The notes: generated by a model not told the origin, from the letters alone. DNA of 64,000 nt from Kingella potus (GCF_900451175.1 NZ_UGJJ01000001.1:310001-374000), one strand, 5' to 3'. Numbered from the stretch's first letter, positions 8,789 to 17,615 are shown. Numbers and translations: made by a program.

Positions 8789-9835
8789 ATGACCCGATAC
8801 ATCCTCAAACGCCTGCTGCTGATCATCCCCACCCTCTTCGGCATCCTCGCCCTGACCTTCGCCGTCATCCAATTCGTCCCCGGCGGCCCCGTCGAACAGC
8901 TCGCCGCCCAGCTTTCGGGCAGCGGGGCGGCGGGCGAAGCCGCAAGCGGCGGCGGCAGAATGTTCGGGCAAAACCGTCTCACCGCCGAAGACCTCGCCGC
9001 CCTCAACACCCTCTACGGCTTCGACAAGCCGCCCCTGCAACGCTTTTGGGAAATGTCCCTGCGCTTTGCCCGCTTCGATCTCGGCCAGAGCTTTTTCCAC
9101 CAGGAAAGCGTTGCTACCCTCATCGCGCAGAAACTGCCCGTTTCCATGAGCCTCGGCCTGTGGAACTTCTTCCTTACCTACCTCATCTGCATCCCGCTGG
9201 GCATCGCCAAAGCCGTGCGCGACGGCAGCCACTTCGACCTCATCACCGGTCTCGCCATCCTCATCGGCTACACCATCCCCCCTTTCGTTCTCGGCCTGCT
9301 GCTGCTTGTCTTCTTCGGCGGCGGCAGCTTCTTCGCCTGGTTTCCCCAAGGCGGCTTCACCGGCGACAACTGGGACCAGCTCTCCTTCTGGGGTAAAACC
9401 GCCGACTACCTCTGGCACATCGCCCTGCCCGTTGCCGCCTCCACCGCCGGCAGCCTGGCCGTAACCACCGTCCTCACCAAAAACATCTTTCTCGAAGAAA
9501 TCCGCCGCCAATACGTCTACACCGCCCGCGCCAAAGGCCTGGACGAAAAACGCATCCTGTTCGGACACGTTTTCCGCAACGCCGCCATCCCCCTCATCAC
9601 CGGCTTCCCCGCCGCCTTCATCGGCGCGTTCTTTACCGGCAGCCTCCTTATCGAAACCCTGTTCTCCCTCGACGGCCTCGGCCTGCTTTCCTACGAAGCC
9701 GTCATCAAGCGCGACTATCCCGTAGTCATGGGCACCCTCTACGTCTTTACCCTCGCCGGCCTGCTGGCCCGCCTGCTGACCGACCTGGCCTACGCCGCTG
9801 CCGACCCGCGCATCCGTTTCGGCAAAAACACCTGA
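8789..9835 (+). CDS. yejB: Peptide ABC transporter permease, YejB type
   Basis: This is a multi-pass permease of the Dpp/Opp/Yej family. The 348-residue product starts MTRYILKRLLLIIPTLFG, contains the PGGP turn after helix 1, a Yej-type insertion with a glycine-rich stretch (about residues 50-65), the cytoplasmic EAA-like loop YTARAKGLDEKRILFGHVFRNA, and the family end YAAADPRIRFG. The ATG at 8789 gives the conserved N-terminus; the open frame extends 51 codons further without similarity. Binding-protein, second-permease and ATPase genes are not next to it, so partners must be elsewhere or missing. Confidence 0.87.
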   Translation: MTRYILKRLLLIIPTLFGILALTFAVIQFVPGGPVEQLAAQLSGSGAAGEAASGGGRMFGQNRLTAEDLAALNTLYGFDKPPLQRFWEMSLRFARFDLGQSFFHQESVATLIAQKLPVSMSLGLWNFFLTYLICIPLGIAKAVRDGSHFDLITGLAILIGYTIPPFVLGLLLLVFFGGGSFFAWFPQGGFTGDNWDQLSFWGKTADYLWHIALPVAASTAGSLAVTTVLTKNIFLEEIRRQYVYTARAKGLDEKRILFGHVFRNAAIPLITGFPAAFIGAFFTGSLLIETLFSLDGLGLLSYEAVIKRDYPVVMGTLYVFTLAGLLARLLTDLAYAAADPRIRFGKNT

Positions 9836-9865
9836 GCCGCCGCACGTCCGAACCGCTCCGAATGC

Positions 9866-9871
9866 TATAAT
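9866..9871 (+). promoter_or_regulatory. -10 element for the ratA-rnfH-pth operon
   Basis: TATAAT lies 42 bases upstream of the ratA ATG at 9913. No convincing -35 hexamer was found. Confidence 0.45.
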
Positions 9872-9912
9872 CGCGCCCTTTCTTCCCGCCGCACACGCCC
9901 TTAGCGAACACC

Positions 9913-10344
9913 ATGAAAACCGTAGAAAAAAACGTCCTCGTCCCCCACAGCGCAGCGCAGATGTTCGATTTGGTGGACAAAGTCGAAGACTATCCGAATT
10001 TCCTGCCCTGGTACGGCAAAACCGAAGTCCTCTCCCGCACGGAAAACGAATTGCAGGCGCGCCTCCACATGGATTACAAAGGCGTGAGGCAGTCTTTCGC
10101 CACGCGCAACCGCAACATCCCCGGCCGCGAAATCCGCATGGATCTCATCGACGGCCCGTTCAAAACCCTGCGCGGCTCGTGGCACTTTGAAGATCTCGGC
10201 GGCGACTGCTGCAAAATCGCCTTCAAACTCGAATACGGCTTCGCCAACCCCGTGCTTGCCGCCCTCATCAGCCCCGTATTCGGCCACCTGGCCGGCAAAC
10301 TTGTCGAAGCCTTCGTGGCCGAAGCCGGAAAACGCTATGATTGA
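9913..10344 (+). CDS. ratA: RatA/COQ10-family START-domain protein
   Basis: The 143-residue protein matches the RatA/COQ10 family of single START-like lipid-binding domains, with the N-terminal VDKVEDYPNFLPWY motif and a C-terminal amphipathic helix. Family members bind ubiquinone and support respiration. E. coli RatA was also described as blocking ribosome subunit association, hence the toxin label in databases. Nothing here looks like a stability module beyond the usual partner rnfH (ratB), whose start overlaps this stop by eight bases. I favour the quinone-related role. Confidence 0.9.
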   Translation: MKTVEKNVLVPHSAAQMFDLVDKVEDYPNFLPWYGKTEVLSRTENELQARLHMDYKGVRQSFATRNRNIPGREIRMDLIDGPFKTLRGSWHFEDLGGDCCKIAFKLEYGFANPVLAALISPVFGHLAGKLVEAFVAEAGKRYD

Positions 10345-10630
10345 AATCGAAATCGCCTACGGCACGGCAGAAACGCAGTTCCTGCAATGCCTTACCGTAC
10401 CCGCAGGCACCACCGCCCGCCAAGCCCTGCTGCAAAGCGGCCTTGCCGCCGCCTTTCCCCAAGCCGACCTCTCCGCCCCGTTGGGCATCTTCGGCAGACA
10501 GGTAAAAGACGACACCCCCCTGCGCGGGGGCGACCGCGTCGAACTCTACCGCCCGCTGGCGGCCGATCCCAAAGAAGCCCGCCGCCGCCGCGCCGCCCGC
10601 AAACCAAGCCAACAAGACACGACAGCATGA
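10337..10630 (+). CDS. rnfH: RnfH-family ubiquitin-like protein
   Basis: The 97-residue product starts MIEIEIAYGTAETQ and has the beta-grasp pattern and LGIFGRQVKDDTPLRGGDRVELYRPL segment that define RnfH (RatB), followed by a basic tail. Its function is not settled. It overlaps ratA by eight bases and pth by four (ATGA), so the three genes form a translationally coupled operon. A longer open frame begins 150 bases upstream inside ratA but has no similarity there. Confidence 0.9.
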   Translation: MIEIEIAYGTAETQFLQCLTVPAGTTARQALLQSGLAAAFPQADLSAPLGIFGRQVKDDTPLRGGDRVELYRPLAADPKEARRRRAARKPSQQDTTA

Positions 10631-11199
10631 ACATCAGACTCATCGCCGGACTCGGCAACCCCGGAGCCGAATACGAACACACCCGCCACAACGCCGGATT
10701 CTGGTTTCTCGACGAGCTTGCCCGCCAATGGAAAGCCGTGTGGAAACACGAAAAAAAATACGCCGGCCACATCGCCCGCGCCACCCGCCCCGAAGGCGAA
10801 GTGTGGCTGCTCAAGCCCGACACCTATATGAACCTCTCCGGCAAAGCCGTGGCCGCGCTGGCACAGTTTTACAAAATCAAGGCAGAAGAAATCCTCGCCG
10901 TCCACGACGAACTCGACCTTCCCTGCGGCAGCGTCCGTTTCAAACTCGGCGGCGGCAACGGCGGCCACAACGGCCTCAAAGACATTCAGGCCAAACTCGG
11001 CACCCCCGGCTTCTACCGCCTGCGGCTGGGCATCGGCCACCCCGGCGACCGCAACCTCGTCGTCGGCTACGTCCTCAACAAACCCTCCGCCGCCGAGCGC
11101 GGGCTGATAGACCGCAGCATAGAGAAATCCCTCCAAGCCATGCCCCTTGTGATGGCGGGCGACAGCGAAGCCGTCCCACGCCTCCTCCACAGCAAATAA
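10627..11199 (+). CDS. pth: Peptidyl-tRNA hydrolase
   Basis: Pth frees tRNAs from peptides dropped during aborted translation. The 190-residue product shows the family motifs LIAGLGNPGAEYEHTRHNAG (with the catalytic histidine), KPDTYMNLSG and HDELDLPCG followed by GGGNGGHNGLK. The ATG at 10627 overlaps the rnfH stop. The length is typical for the bacterial family. Confidence 0.97.
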   Translation: MNIRLIAGLGNPGAEYEHTRHNAGFWFLDELARQWKAVWKHEKKYAGHIARATRPEGEVWLLKPDTYMNLSGKAVAALAQFYKIKAEEILAVHDELDLPCGSVRFKLGGGNGGHNGLKDIQAKLGTPGFYRLRLGIGHPGDRNLVVGYVLNKPSAAERGLIDRSIEKSLQAMPLVMAGDSEAVPRLLHSK

Positions 11200-11255
11200 G
11201 CAACGAACCGCCCGCTTTTCAGACGGCCTCATCAAACCGACAAACAAGGAAAACC

Positions 11256-11816
11256 ATGAAAACCACGTTACGCCTCCTGCCCGCCCTCCTGCTGCTGGCC
11301 GCCTGCTCCGCACAGGAAGCCGACAGCCCGCCGCCCGCCGAGCCCGCCGCCACACCCGTCCCGACGGCATCTGCGCCCGCACCTGCCGCGCCTCCCACCC
11401 CTGCCGCATCTGCCCCCGCGATACGCGGCAGCGGCAGCATTGAAAAACAAAACCTCCCAGAGCTGATGATAGAAGGCGCGGCACGCAACAGCCTCTCCGT
11501 CGTTTACGACCCGCAGGGCCGTCCCGAAAAAATCGAATACGGCTTCGGCAGCAACTACCGCGTCCACCACTACCGTTTCCTCTACCGCGACGGCAAGCCC
11601 TCCTCCGCGCAAGCCGATACCCTCTACTACCGTCCCAACGGCAGCCCCGACACCGCCAAAACCCGCAGCCAGCACATCCTTTTTGACGACGACGGCGCAA
11701 TCGCCGTCAACGACACCGGCAACCCGCCGCCCGAACGCCCCATCGACCCCGAAAAATGGCAGACGGAAATCCTGATGATTAGCGGCATTGCCGGCAAATA
11801 CAGCAGCGCGAAATAG
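11256..11816 (+). CDS. Predicted lipoprotein of unknown function
   Basis: The 186-residue product has a lipoprotein signal: MKTTLRLLPALLLLAAC, with cysteine 17 after LLAA. Residues 20 to about 58 are a proline/alanine-rich linker suited to spanning from the membrane anchor. The rest is a small domain rich in tyrosines (YGFGSNYRVHHYRFLYRDGK, then TLYYRPNGSPDTAK) that I do not recognise. The gene follows pth after 56 bases that contain an uptake sequence and a purine-rich ribosome site (CAAGGAAAACC). Confidence 0.75.
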   Translation: MKTTLRLLPALLLLAACSAQEADSPPPAEPAATPVPTASAPAPAAPPTPAASAPAIRGSGSIEKQNLPELMIEGAARNSLSVVYDPQGRPEKIEYGFGSNYRVHHYRFLYRDGKPSSAQADTLYYRPNGSPDTAKTRSQHILFDDDGAIAVNDTGNPPPERPIDPEKWQTEILMISGIAGKYSSAK

Positions 11817-11977
11817 CAGCCCGCAACCTGCGCCACGCCGCCTTGCCGCACGCGCCACATTCCGCAACGCCCCTCCCGCCGCACAGGCGGCAAGTGCGCC
11901 AACCCGTTTCAGACGGCCTGTCCGACCCGTTAAGGCCGTCTGAAAAACCGTTTCACCCACCCGAAAGGAAACCCGAA

Positions 11978-13048
11978 ATGACCAAGCAAATCGCCATTCT
12001 GCCCGGCGACGGCATCGGCCCCGAAATCACCGCCCAAGCCGTACGCATCCTCGACAAACTGATTTCAGACGGCCTCGATGCCGAATACCGCTACGCCCCC
12101 ATCGGCGGCGCAGGCTACGACGAATACGGCCACCCCTATCCCGAGTTCACGCAAAACCTCTGCCGCGCCGCCGATGCGGTGCTGCTTGGTGCGGTCGGCT
12201 CGCCGCAATACGACAATCTGGAACGCGCCCTGCGTCCCGAACGCGGCCTGCTGGCCATCCGCAAAGATTTGAACCTGTTTGCCAACCTGCGTCCCGCCGT
12301 GCTGTATAAAGAGCTGGCCAACGCCTCCACGCTCAAGCCCGAAGTCGTGGCCGGCTTGGACATTCTGATTGTGCGCGAACTCACCGGCGACATCTATTTC
12401 GGCGAACCGCGCGGCATCCGCACGCTGGAAAACGGCGAACGCGAAGGCTACAACACCATGAAATACAGCGAAAGCGAAATCCGCCGCATCGCCAAAACCG
12501 CCTTTGAAGCCGCACAAAAGCGCGGCAAGAAACTCTGCTCGGTCGACAAAGCCAACGTACTGGAAACCACGGAACTGTGGAAAGAAATCTTCAACGAAGT
12601 CGGCAAAGACTATCCCGACGTGCAGCTCTCCCATATGTATGTGGACAACGCCGCCATGCAGCTCGTGCGCGCGCCCAAGCAGTTTGACGTGATCGCCACC
12701 GGCAATATTTTCGGCGACATTTTGTCTGACCAGGCCTCGATGCTCACCGGCTCCATCGGCATGCTGCCCTCGGCCTCGCTCAACGAAAGCGGCAAAGGCC
12801 TGTACGAACCCTCGCACGGTTCCGCGCCCGACATCGCCGGCCAAGACAAAGCCAACCCGCTGGCCACCATTTTGTCGCTGGCCATGCTGCTGCGCTACAG
12901 CCTGAATGACGAAAACCGCGCCCGCCAAGTGGAAAACGCCGTGCAAAGCGTGTTGGAACAAGGCCTGCGTACCGCCGATATTTTTGAAGAAGGCACGACT
13001 TTGGTTTCCTGCTCGCAAATGGGCGAAGCCGTTTTGGCCGCGCTGTAA
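11978..13048 (+). CDS. leuB: 3-isopropylmalate dehydrogenase
   Basis: LeuB oxidises and decarboxylates 3-isopropylmalate in leucine synthesis. The 356-residue product has ILPGDGIGPEI at the N-terminus, the substrate-recognition segment RPERGLLAIRKDLNLFANLRP, and the NAD-binding GSAPDIAGQDKANP. The ATG at 11978 has AAAGGAAA in front. An uptake sequence in frame near residue 30 encodes SDGL. The leuCD genes are not in the window. Confidence 0.97.
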   Translation: MTKQIAILPGDGIGPEITAQAVRILDKLISDGLDAEYRYAPIGGAGYDEYGHPYPEFTQNLCRAADAVLLGAVGSPQYDNLERALRPERGLLAIRKDLNLFANLRPAVLYKELANASTLKPEVVAGLDILIVRELTGDIYFGEPRGIRTLENGEREGYNTMKYSESEIRRIAKTAFEAAQKRGKKLCSVDKANVLETTELWKEIFNEVGKDYPDVQLSHMYVDNAAMQLVRAPKQFDVIATGNIFGDILSDQASMLTGSIGMLPSASLNESGKGLYEPSHGSAPDIAGQDKANPLATILSLAMLLRYSLNDENRARQVENAVQSVLEQGLRTADIFEEGTTLVSCSQMGEAVLAAL

Positions 13049-13111
13049 GGCCGTCTGAAAAACACGGCAGCAAGACAAGGAACACACATCTTCTGCCGGA
13101 AAGCAGCAGTC

Positions 13112-13140
13112 AGGCCGTCTGAAAAGTTTTCAGACGGCCT
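13112..13140. terminator. Uptake-sequence hairpin after leuB
   Basis: Inverted uptake sequences form a 15-bp perfect stem with a single-base centre, placed between leuB and the next gene. Confidence 0.6.
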
Positions 13141-13181
13141 GTTGCCCGCACCGGACGCAAAATCAAGATAAGGGAAAAAAT

Positions 13182-13784
13182 ATGCAAGTGAAAAAAAATC
13201 CGCCAAACGCCGCCGTCCGCTCCGCCATCCTTGCCGCCATCGCCGCCGCGCTGCTGGTAAGCGCGGTCTTCCAATTCGTCATCCTGCCCGGAAAACAGGA
13301 ACAGACCCGGCAGCAAATCAAAGCGGAAGTAGATCAAGCCGTCGGCAAAATACAGGAAACCACACGCCAAACCACGCAGCAGACCATCCGCGAAATGGAA
13401 GCGCAGGCCAAGCGGGAAATCGGCGAAAAAACCCTGCTGCTGCGCGACTTGTCCGACGGTGTCCGCTACGGCTCGGCCGTCCGCACCGAGGTTGCCATAT
13501 ACCTGGCCGACCGGGGCCGCCTGCCTGCCAGTATGGACGAACTCTACCCCGACGGCATCGGCCTGCCCGCCGTGCTGGAAAAAGTCGATATTGGCGCACA
13601 AGGACGCGTCATCCTCCACTACGCCCCGAAAACCAAACTCAATGGCACCGTGATCCTGACACCCGACGTGGACACCAAGCATATGATGATACGCGAATGG
13701 ATCTGCACCACGTCCGACTTCGCCTTCATCGCCGAAGCCTCTCCGGAGTGCAGCTACATTCCGCAGGCAAACACGGCGCAATAA
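13182..13784 (+). CDS. Coiled-coil membrane protein with pilin-like C-terminal domain
   Basis: The 200-residue product has one transmembrane helix (about residues 15-36) with no prepilin peptidase motif, then a polar, heptad-rich stretch rich in Q, E and K (about 40-90). Residues from about 95 resemble the globular part of type IV pilins: a helix SAVRTEVAIYLADRGRLP, a G-rich strand region (GRVILHYAPKTKLNGTVILTP), and a C-terminal cysteine pair in WICTT and PECSYIP, where pilins have their disulfide loop. The function is unknown. It could be a pilus-associated or periplasm-facing protein. It lies between leuB and the convergent efflux operon. Confidence 0.65.
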   Translation: MQVKKNPPNAAVRSAILAAIAAALLVSAVFQFVILPGKQEQTRQQIKAEVDQAVGKIQETTRQTTQQTIREMEAQAKREIGEKTLLLRDLSDGVRYGSAVRTEVAIYLADRGRLPASMDELYPDGIGLPAVLEKVDIGAQGRVILHYAPKTKLNGTVILTPDVDTKHMMIREWICTTSDFAFIAEASPECSYIPQANTAQ

Positions 13785-13807
13785 GCGCACAGCGTCTGCA
13801 AGCAAAC

Positions 13808-13836
13808 AGGCCGTCTGAAAAACATTCAGACGGCCT
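13808..13836. terminator. Uptake-sequence hairpin between convergent genes
   Basis: A 12-bp inverted pair lies 24 bases after the pilin-like gene and 38 bases before the end of the convergent outer-membrane channel gene. Confidence 0.65.
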
Positions 13837-13873
13837 GTTTTATGCGGATTCGGGGCAAAAAGTTTCAGACGGC

Positions 13874-15256
13874 CTATTTCGGCGTGTAACGCCCCGCCAT
13901 CGCTTTGTAAACCATGTTTTCGTATTTCAAGGCTTCGTATTTCCGGTTTGATACTTCCTGTGCCGAAGCGTATTCGCTGTTTAGGGCTTCGAGCCAGTCT
14001 TTCAGTTCGTTTTTGCCTTGCCGGTAGCGCACTTGGTAGTAGCGGCTGTTTTTGCGATCGAGCGCGTAACGCTGCTCCTGCTTGTCGAGCTGCTCTGCGG
14101 CGTTTTGATAGGCCAGATAGTTGGTATGGACTTCGTTAAGGGCGGCGGTCAGGGCTTTTTCAAACGAAAGGCGGGCGTTGTCGAAATCCGCCTGCGCGGT
14201 TTTATCCTTCCATTTCAGCGTATTCCAGTTGAGAAACGGCAGATTGACCGCCACGGTGCCGCCCAGCACGGGGATTTTGAACATGCTGTCGGCCTTGTCC
14301 GACGAAGTGCTCAAAGTCGCCCCCAGCGTAATGCTCGGATACCAGCTCCGTTTTTGCGCATTGGCCGACTGCAATGCCGATTGGACGCGGTATTCGGCAG
14401 CGCGCAAATCGGGACGGTTGGCCAGCACGGTAACCGGCACGTCCAGATTCACGCCTTTTACCGGCGGCAGGCGGTAGCCGTCGGGATCGGCGGCTACCGC
14501 CTCCCCGGGCTTCAGATTGAGCAGGTTGCGCAGGGTTTGGATTTGCGTATTGCGGCTGTTGCGCAGCGAAATCAGGCTGTTTTGCGCGGAAAGCAGCGAC
14601 TGCCGCGCCTGCGTCGGCTGGCTGGAATCGGCGCGGCCGTGGCGGAATTTGGCCTCGGCGATGCGGGCGGTGTCCCGATACTGCTCCACGGATTTTTCCG
14701 CCAGCTCCAACGCTTCGTTGAGGTAGGCGATATTGAAATAGGCATCGGCCACATTGTTTGCCAGCGTAAGCCGCGTATTGGCCATATCCTGCTGCGTGGC
14801 CCGGTATTCCCATACCTGCGCGTCGGCGGTTGCTCTGAGCTTGCGCCACAAATCCAATTCGTAGCTCAAACCGAGCTGGCTGCCGAATGTGTTGCCGCGA
14901 TCGCCGGTTTTCAGGTTTTTCGAGGTGGCGGCATTGAGCGAACCGTTAAACGAAGGCACCAAATCCGCGCCGAGGATATTGGCCTGATACAGGGCTTTAT
15001 TGACGCTGATTGCGGCCTGTTTCAGGTCGGTATTGTTCGCCAATGCCTGCCCGACGAGCGCGTCGAGCGCGGGGCTTTGGTAGATTTCCCACCAGTTGCC
15101 GTTTACGTCATACCGCTGCGCGGCCTCGGCTGCGGACATCACTTGTCCGCCGGACTCGAGCGTGAGGCTTTGATTGGTGCTGTGCACGGCGCAGCCGCTT
15201 AATGCGGCGGCAAGAATAAGGGAAGAGGCCGTCTGAAAAATAGCTTTGCTTTTCAT
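13874..15256 (-). CDS. Outer-membrane efflux channel lipoprotein (OprM/MtrE type)
   Basis: The 460-residue product is a TolC-superfamily lipoprotein: signal MKSKAIFQTASSLILAAALSGC (cysteine 22), then NGNWWEIYQSPALDALVGQAL, a hallmark of the OprM/NodT family, two outer-membrane efflux repeats and long helical barrels. It should form the outer-membrane duct for the MacAB pump encoded directly upstream on the same strand. The ATG at 15256 starts the signal; the same frame is open far upstream over macB. An uptake sequence at 15226-15237 encodes part of the signal peptide (FQTAS). Confidence 0.92.
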   Translation of the reverse strand: MKSKAIFQTASSLILAAALSGCAVHSTNQSLTLESGGQVMSAAEAAQRYDVNGNWWEIYQSPALDALVGQALANNTDLKQAAISVNKALYQANILGADLVPSFNGSLNAATSKNLKTGDRGNTFGSQLGLSYELDLWRKLRATADAQVWEYRATQQDMANTRLTLANNVADAYFNIAYLNEALELAEKSVEQYRDTARIAEAKFRHGRADSSQPTQARQSLLSAQNSLISLRNSRNTQIQTLRNLLNLKPGEAVAADPDGYRLPPVKGVNLDVPVTVLANRPDLRAAEYRVQSALQSANAQKRSWYPSITLGATLSTSSDKADSMFKIPVLGGTVAVNLPFLNWNTLKWKDKTAQADFDNARLSFEKALTAALNEVHTNYLAYQNAAEQLDKQEQRYALDRKNSRYYQVRYRQGKNELKDWLEALNSEYASAQEVSNRKYEALKYENMVYKAMAGRYTPK

Positions 15257-15315
15257 AATATCGTTCCGTTTGCGTTTTTCAGACGGCCTGTTCGGCAACA
15301 GGCCGTCTGAAACAT

Positions 15316-17253
15316 TTAATCCTGCGCCAGCGCGTCTATCGGATTGAGTTTCGAGGCGCGGTTGGCGGGCATGAAGCCGAAGGCCACGCCGATGATGGTG
15401 GAACAGGCCACTGCACCGATAATCGACATGGTGGAGAAAGTCATCGGGAAATCGCTGACAAATTGGTTGAACAGCAATCCGATAGCCAGCGACAAGCCCA
15501 CACCGATCAGGCCGCCGATCAGGCAGATTAAGACGGCCTCGATGAGAAACTGCTGCAAAATATTGCTGCGCCGTGCGCCGATGGCCATGCGTACGCCGAT
15601 TTCTTTGGTGCGTTCGGTTACCGACACCAGCATGATGTTCATCACGCCGATGCCGCCGACTATCAGAGAAATTACGGCGATGCTGGAAATCAAAAGCGTC
15701 ATCGTGCCTGTGGTTTTTTCCACCATCTGCTTGATGCTGTCGCTGTTGTTCATGAAAAAGTCTTCCGTACCGTGCCGCGCTTTCAACAGCTCGGTAAGGC
15801 TTTTTTCGGCTACCTGGCTGCTGACTTCGTCTTTGATTTTGACGGTAATCGAGCTGGCGTGGCTCTCGCCGGTAATCTGGTGCATCACGGTGGTGTAGGG
15901 CGACCAAGCCATCAGCACGTCGGAGTTGCCGAAGTTGTTTTCTTCTTTCTTCAACACGCCGATTACGGTCAGCGGGCGTTTGTTGAACAAGACGGTTTTG
16001 CCCAAGGGATCCACGCCTTCGCCGAAGAGTTTGCTGCGCACATTGTCGTCCACCACCGCCACTTGCGCGTCGGCTTTGATGTCGTCCTCGTCAAACAGCC
16101 TGCCCGAAGCCAGTTTCAGCCCGCGCACGTCGAAATACTGGTCGCCCACGCCGTAGAGCATGGAGCTGAGGTCGGTATTGCGGTAGGTGAGCGTGCCGTT
16201 TGACGAGGTTTGCGGGGTAACGGAGGCAACGTAGCCCTGCTTGGCAATCGCCTGCGCATCGGCAATGGTGAGTGTTTTGATGCGCCCGCTGCGCCGGTCG
16301 CCGAAACCGCGCCCGGGAAAAATGCTGACGGTGTTGGTGCCCATCGAATTGATGTCTTCGAGGATTTTCTGGCTCGAGCCGTTGCCCAGCGCGACTACCG
16401 ACACCACCGAGGCGATGCCGATAATGATGCCCAGCATGGTGAGCAGCGAGCGCATTTTGTGCGCGGTAATCGCCTGCACCGACATTTTGAACGCTTCCGT
16501 AAACTGGTCGTAATAAAACGACCACGAAGCGTTTTCTTTCACGCGCTCGACCTTGCTCGGCGGGATGTCGGGGTTTTTCACCGTATCGGCAATGATTTCG
16601 CCGTCGCGGATTTCGATGACGCGGTTGGCGTTGGCGGCGATGCCCGGATCGTGCGTTACCATAATCACGGTATGCCCCGCTTCGTGCAGCTTGTGGATGA
16701 TTTCCATCACATTTTGGCCGCTGGCGGTGTCGAGTGCGCCGGTGGGCTCGTCGGCAAAGATGATTTCGCCGCCGTTCATCAGGGCGCGGGCGATGGACAC
16801 GCGCTGCTGCTGTCCGCCCGAAAGCTCGTTGGGCTTGTTGCCTTCTTTGCTTTCCAAACCCAGATCGTGTAGCAGCTTTTCGGCGCGCTCGGAACGCTCT
16901 TTGTGCGCCGCACCCATATATACCGCCGGCAGGGCGACGTTGTCGCGGGCGGTCAGCGAACTTAATAGGTTGTAACGCTGGAAAATAAAGCCGAAACGTT
17001 CGCGCCGCAGCCCGGCCAGCTCGTCGGGATTCATTTTCGCGGTTTCGATGCCGTCGATACGGTACGAACCCGATGTGGCGGTGTCGAGACAGCCCAAGAT
17101 GTTCATCAGGGTGGATTTGCCCGAACCGGACTGGCCGATGATGGCGACAAAATCGCCTTTTTCGATGGAAAGGCTCACGTCTTTCAAAACATGGACGCGG
17201 TTTTCGCCGCTGCCGAAGAAGCGGTTGATGTTTTTACATTCGATTAAGCTCAT
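15316..17253 (-). CDS. macB: Macrolide-type ABC exporter MacB
   Basis: MacB is the ATPase/permease half of the MacAB-TolC tripartite pump. The 645-residue protein has an N-terminal ATPase domain (Walker A GQSGSGKST near residue 42, signature LSGGQQQR, Walker B IIFADEPTGALD, switch VMVTHDP), a first transmembrane helix near residue 280, a periplasmic MacB domain, and three C-terminal helices. I start it at the ATG at 17253 (MSLIECKNINRFF); an ATG ten codons upstream is less likely. Residues about 197-286 are copied at 17348-17615. It sits between macA and the outer-membrane channel gene. Confidence 0.94.
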   Translation of the reverse strand: MSLIECKNINRFFGSGENRVHVLKDVSLSIEKGDFVAIIGQSGSGKSTLMNILGCLDTATSGSYRIDGIETAKMNPDELAGLRRERFGFIFQRYNLLSSLTARDNVALPAVYMGAAHKERSERAEKLLHDLGLESKEGNKPNELSGGQQQRVSIARALMNGGEIIFADEPTGALDTASGQNVMEIIHKLHEAGHTVIMVTHDPGIAANANRVIEIRDGEIIADTVKNPDIPPSKVERVKENASWSFYYDQFTEAFKMSVQAITAHKMRSLLTMLGIIIGIASVVSVVALGNGSSQKILEDINSMGTNTVSIFPGRGFGDRRSGRIKTLTIADAQAIAKQGYVASVTPQTSSNGTLTYRNTDLSSMLYGVGDQYFDVRGLKLASGRLFDEDDIKADAQVAVVDDNVRSKLFGEGVDPLGKTVLFNKRPLTVIGVLKKEENNFGNSDVLMAWSPYTTVMHQITGESHASSITVKIKDEVSSQVAEKSLTELLKARHGTEDFFMNNSDSIKQMVEKTTGTMTLLISSIAVISLIVGGIGVMNIMLVSVTERTKEIGVRMAIGARRSNILQQFLIEAVLICLIGGLIGVGLSLAIGLLFNQFVSDFPMTFSTMSIIGAVACSTIIGVAFGFMPANRASKLNPIDALAQD

Positions 17254-17289
17254 AACGGTTTCCAAAATAAAGCCGCAATACAAGGCCGC

Positions 17290-17317
17290 GGCCGTCTGAA
17301 AAGGTTTTCAGACGGCC
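17290..17317. terminator. Uptake-sequence hairpin between macA and macB
   Basis: A perfect 13-bp inverted pair (GGCCGTCTGAAAA and its complement) lies just past the remnant of the old macA tail. It could lower read-through from macA to macB. Confidence 0.55.
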
Positions 17318-17347
17318 TTTCCGCGCCTTATCTGCGCGGCCCGCCCA

Positions 17348-17615
17348 TACCGACACCACCGAGGCGATGCCGATAATGATGCCTAGCATGGTGAGCAGCG
17401 AGCGCATTTTGTGCGCGGTAATCGCCTGCACCGACATTTTGAACGCTTCCGTAAACTGGTCGTAATAAAACGACCACGAAGCGTTTTCTTTCACGCGCTC
17501 GACCTTGCTCGGCGGGATGTCGGGGTTTTTCACCGTGTCGGCAATGATTTCGCCGTCGCGGATTTCGATGACGCGGTTGGCGTTGGCGGCGATGCCCGGA
17601 TCGTGCGTTACCATA
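17348..17615 (-). pseudogene. Displaced copy of an internal macB segment
   Basis: These about 268 bases repeat 16396-16663 of macB with two mismatches that I can find. The copy carries codons for MacB residues about 197-286 (from VTHDPGIAANANRV through the first transmembrane helix) in the same orientation, with no start signal of its own. At its left edge in window coordinates, 17328-17348 reads MGGPRR-stop in macA sense, which looks like the original macA ending. The copy therefore appears to have inserted within the last codons of macA. Confidence 0.88.

Noticed and set aside
9913..10630. RatA-RnfH as a toxin-antitoxin module
   Set aside because: Family databases use that label, but the sequence is a COQ10-like START domain in a housekeeping operon with pth. 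Nothing supports an addiction role.
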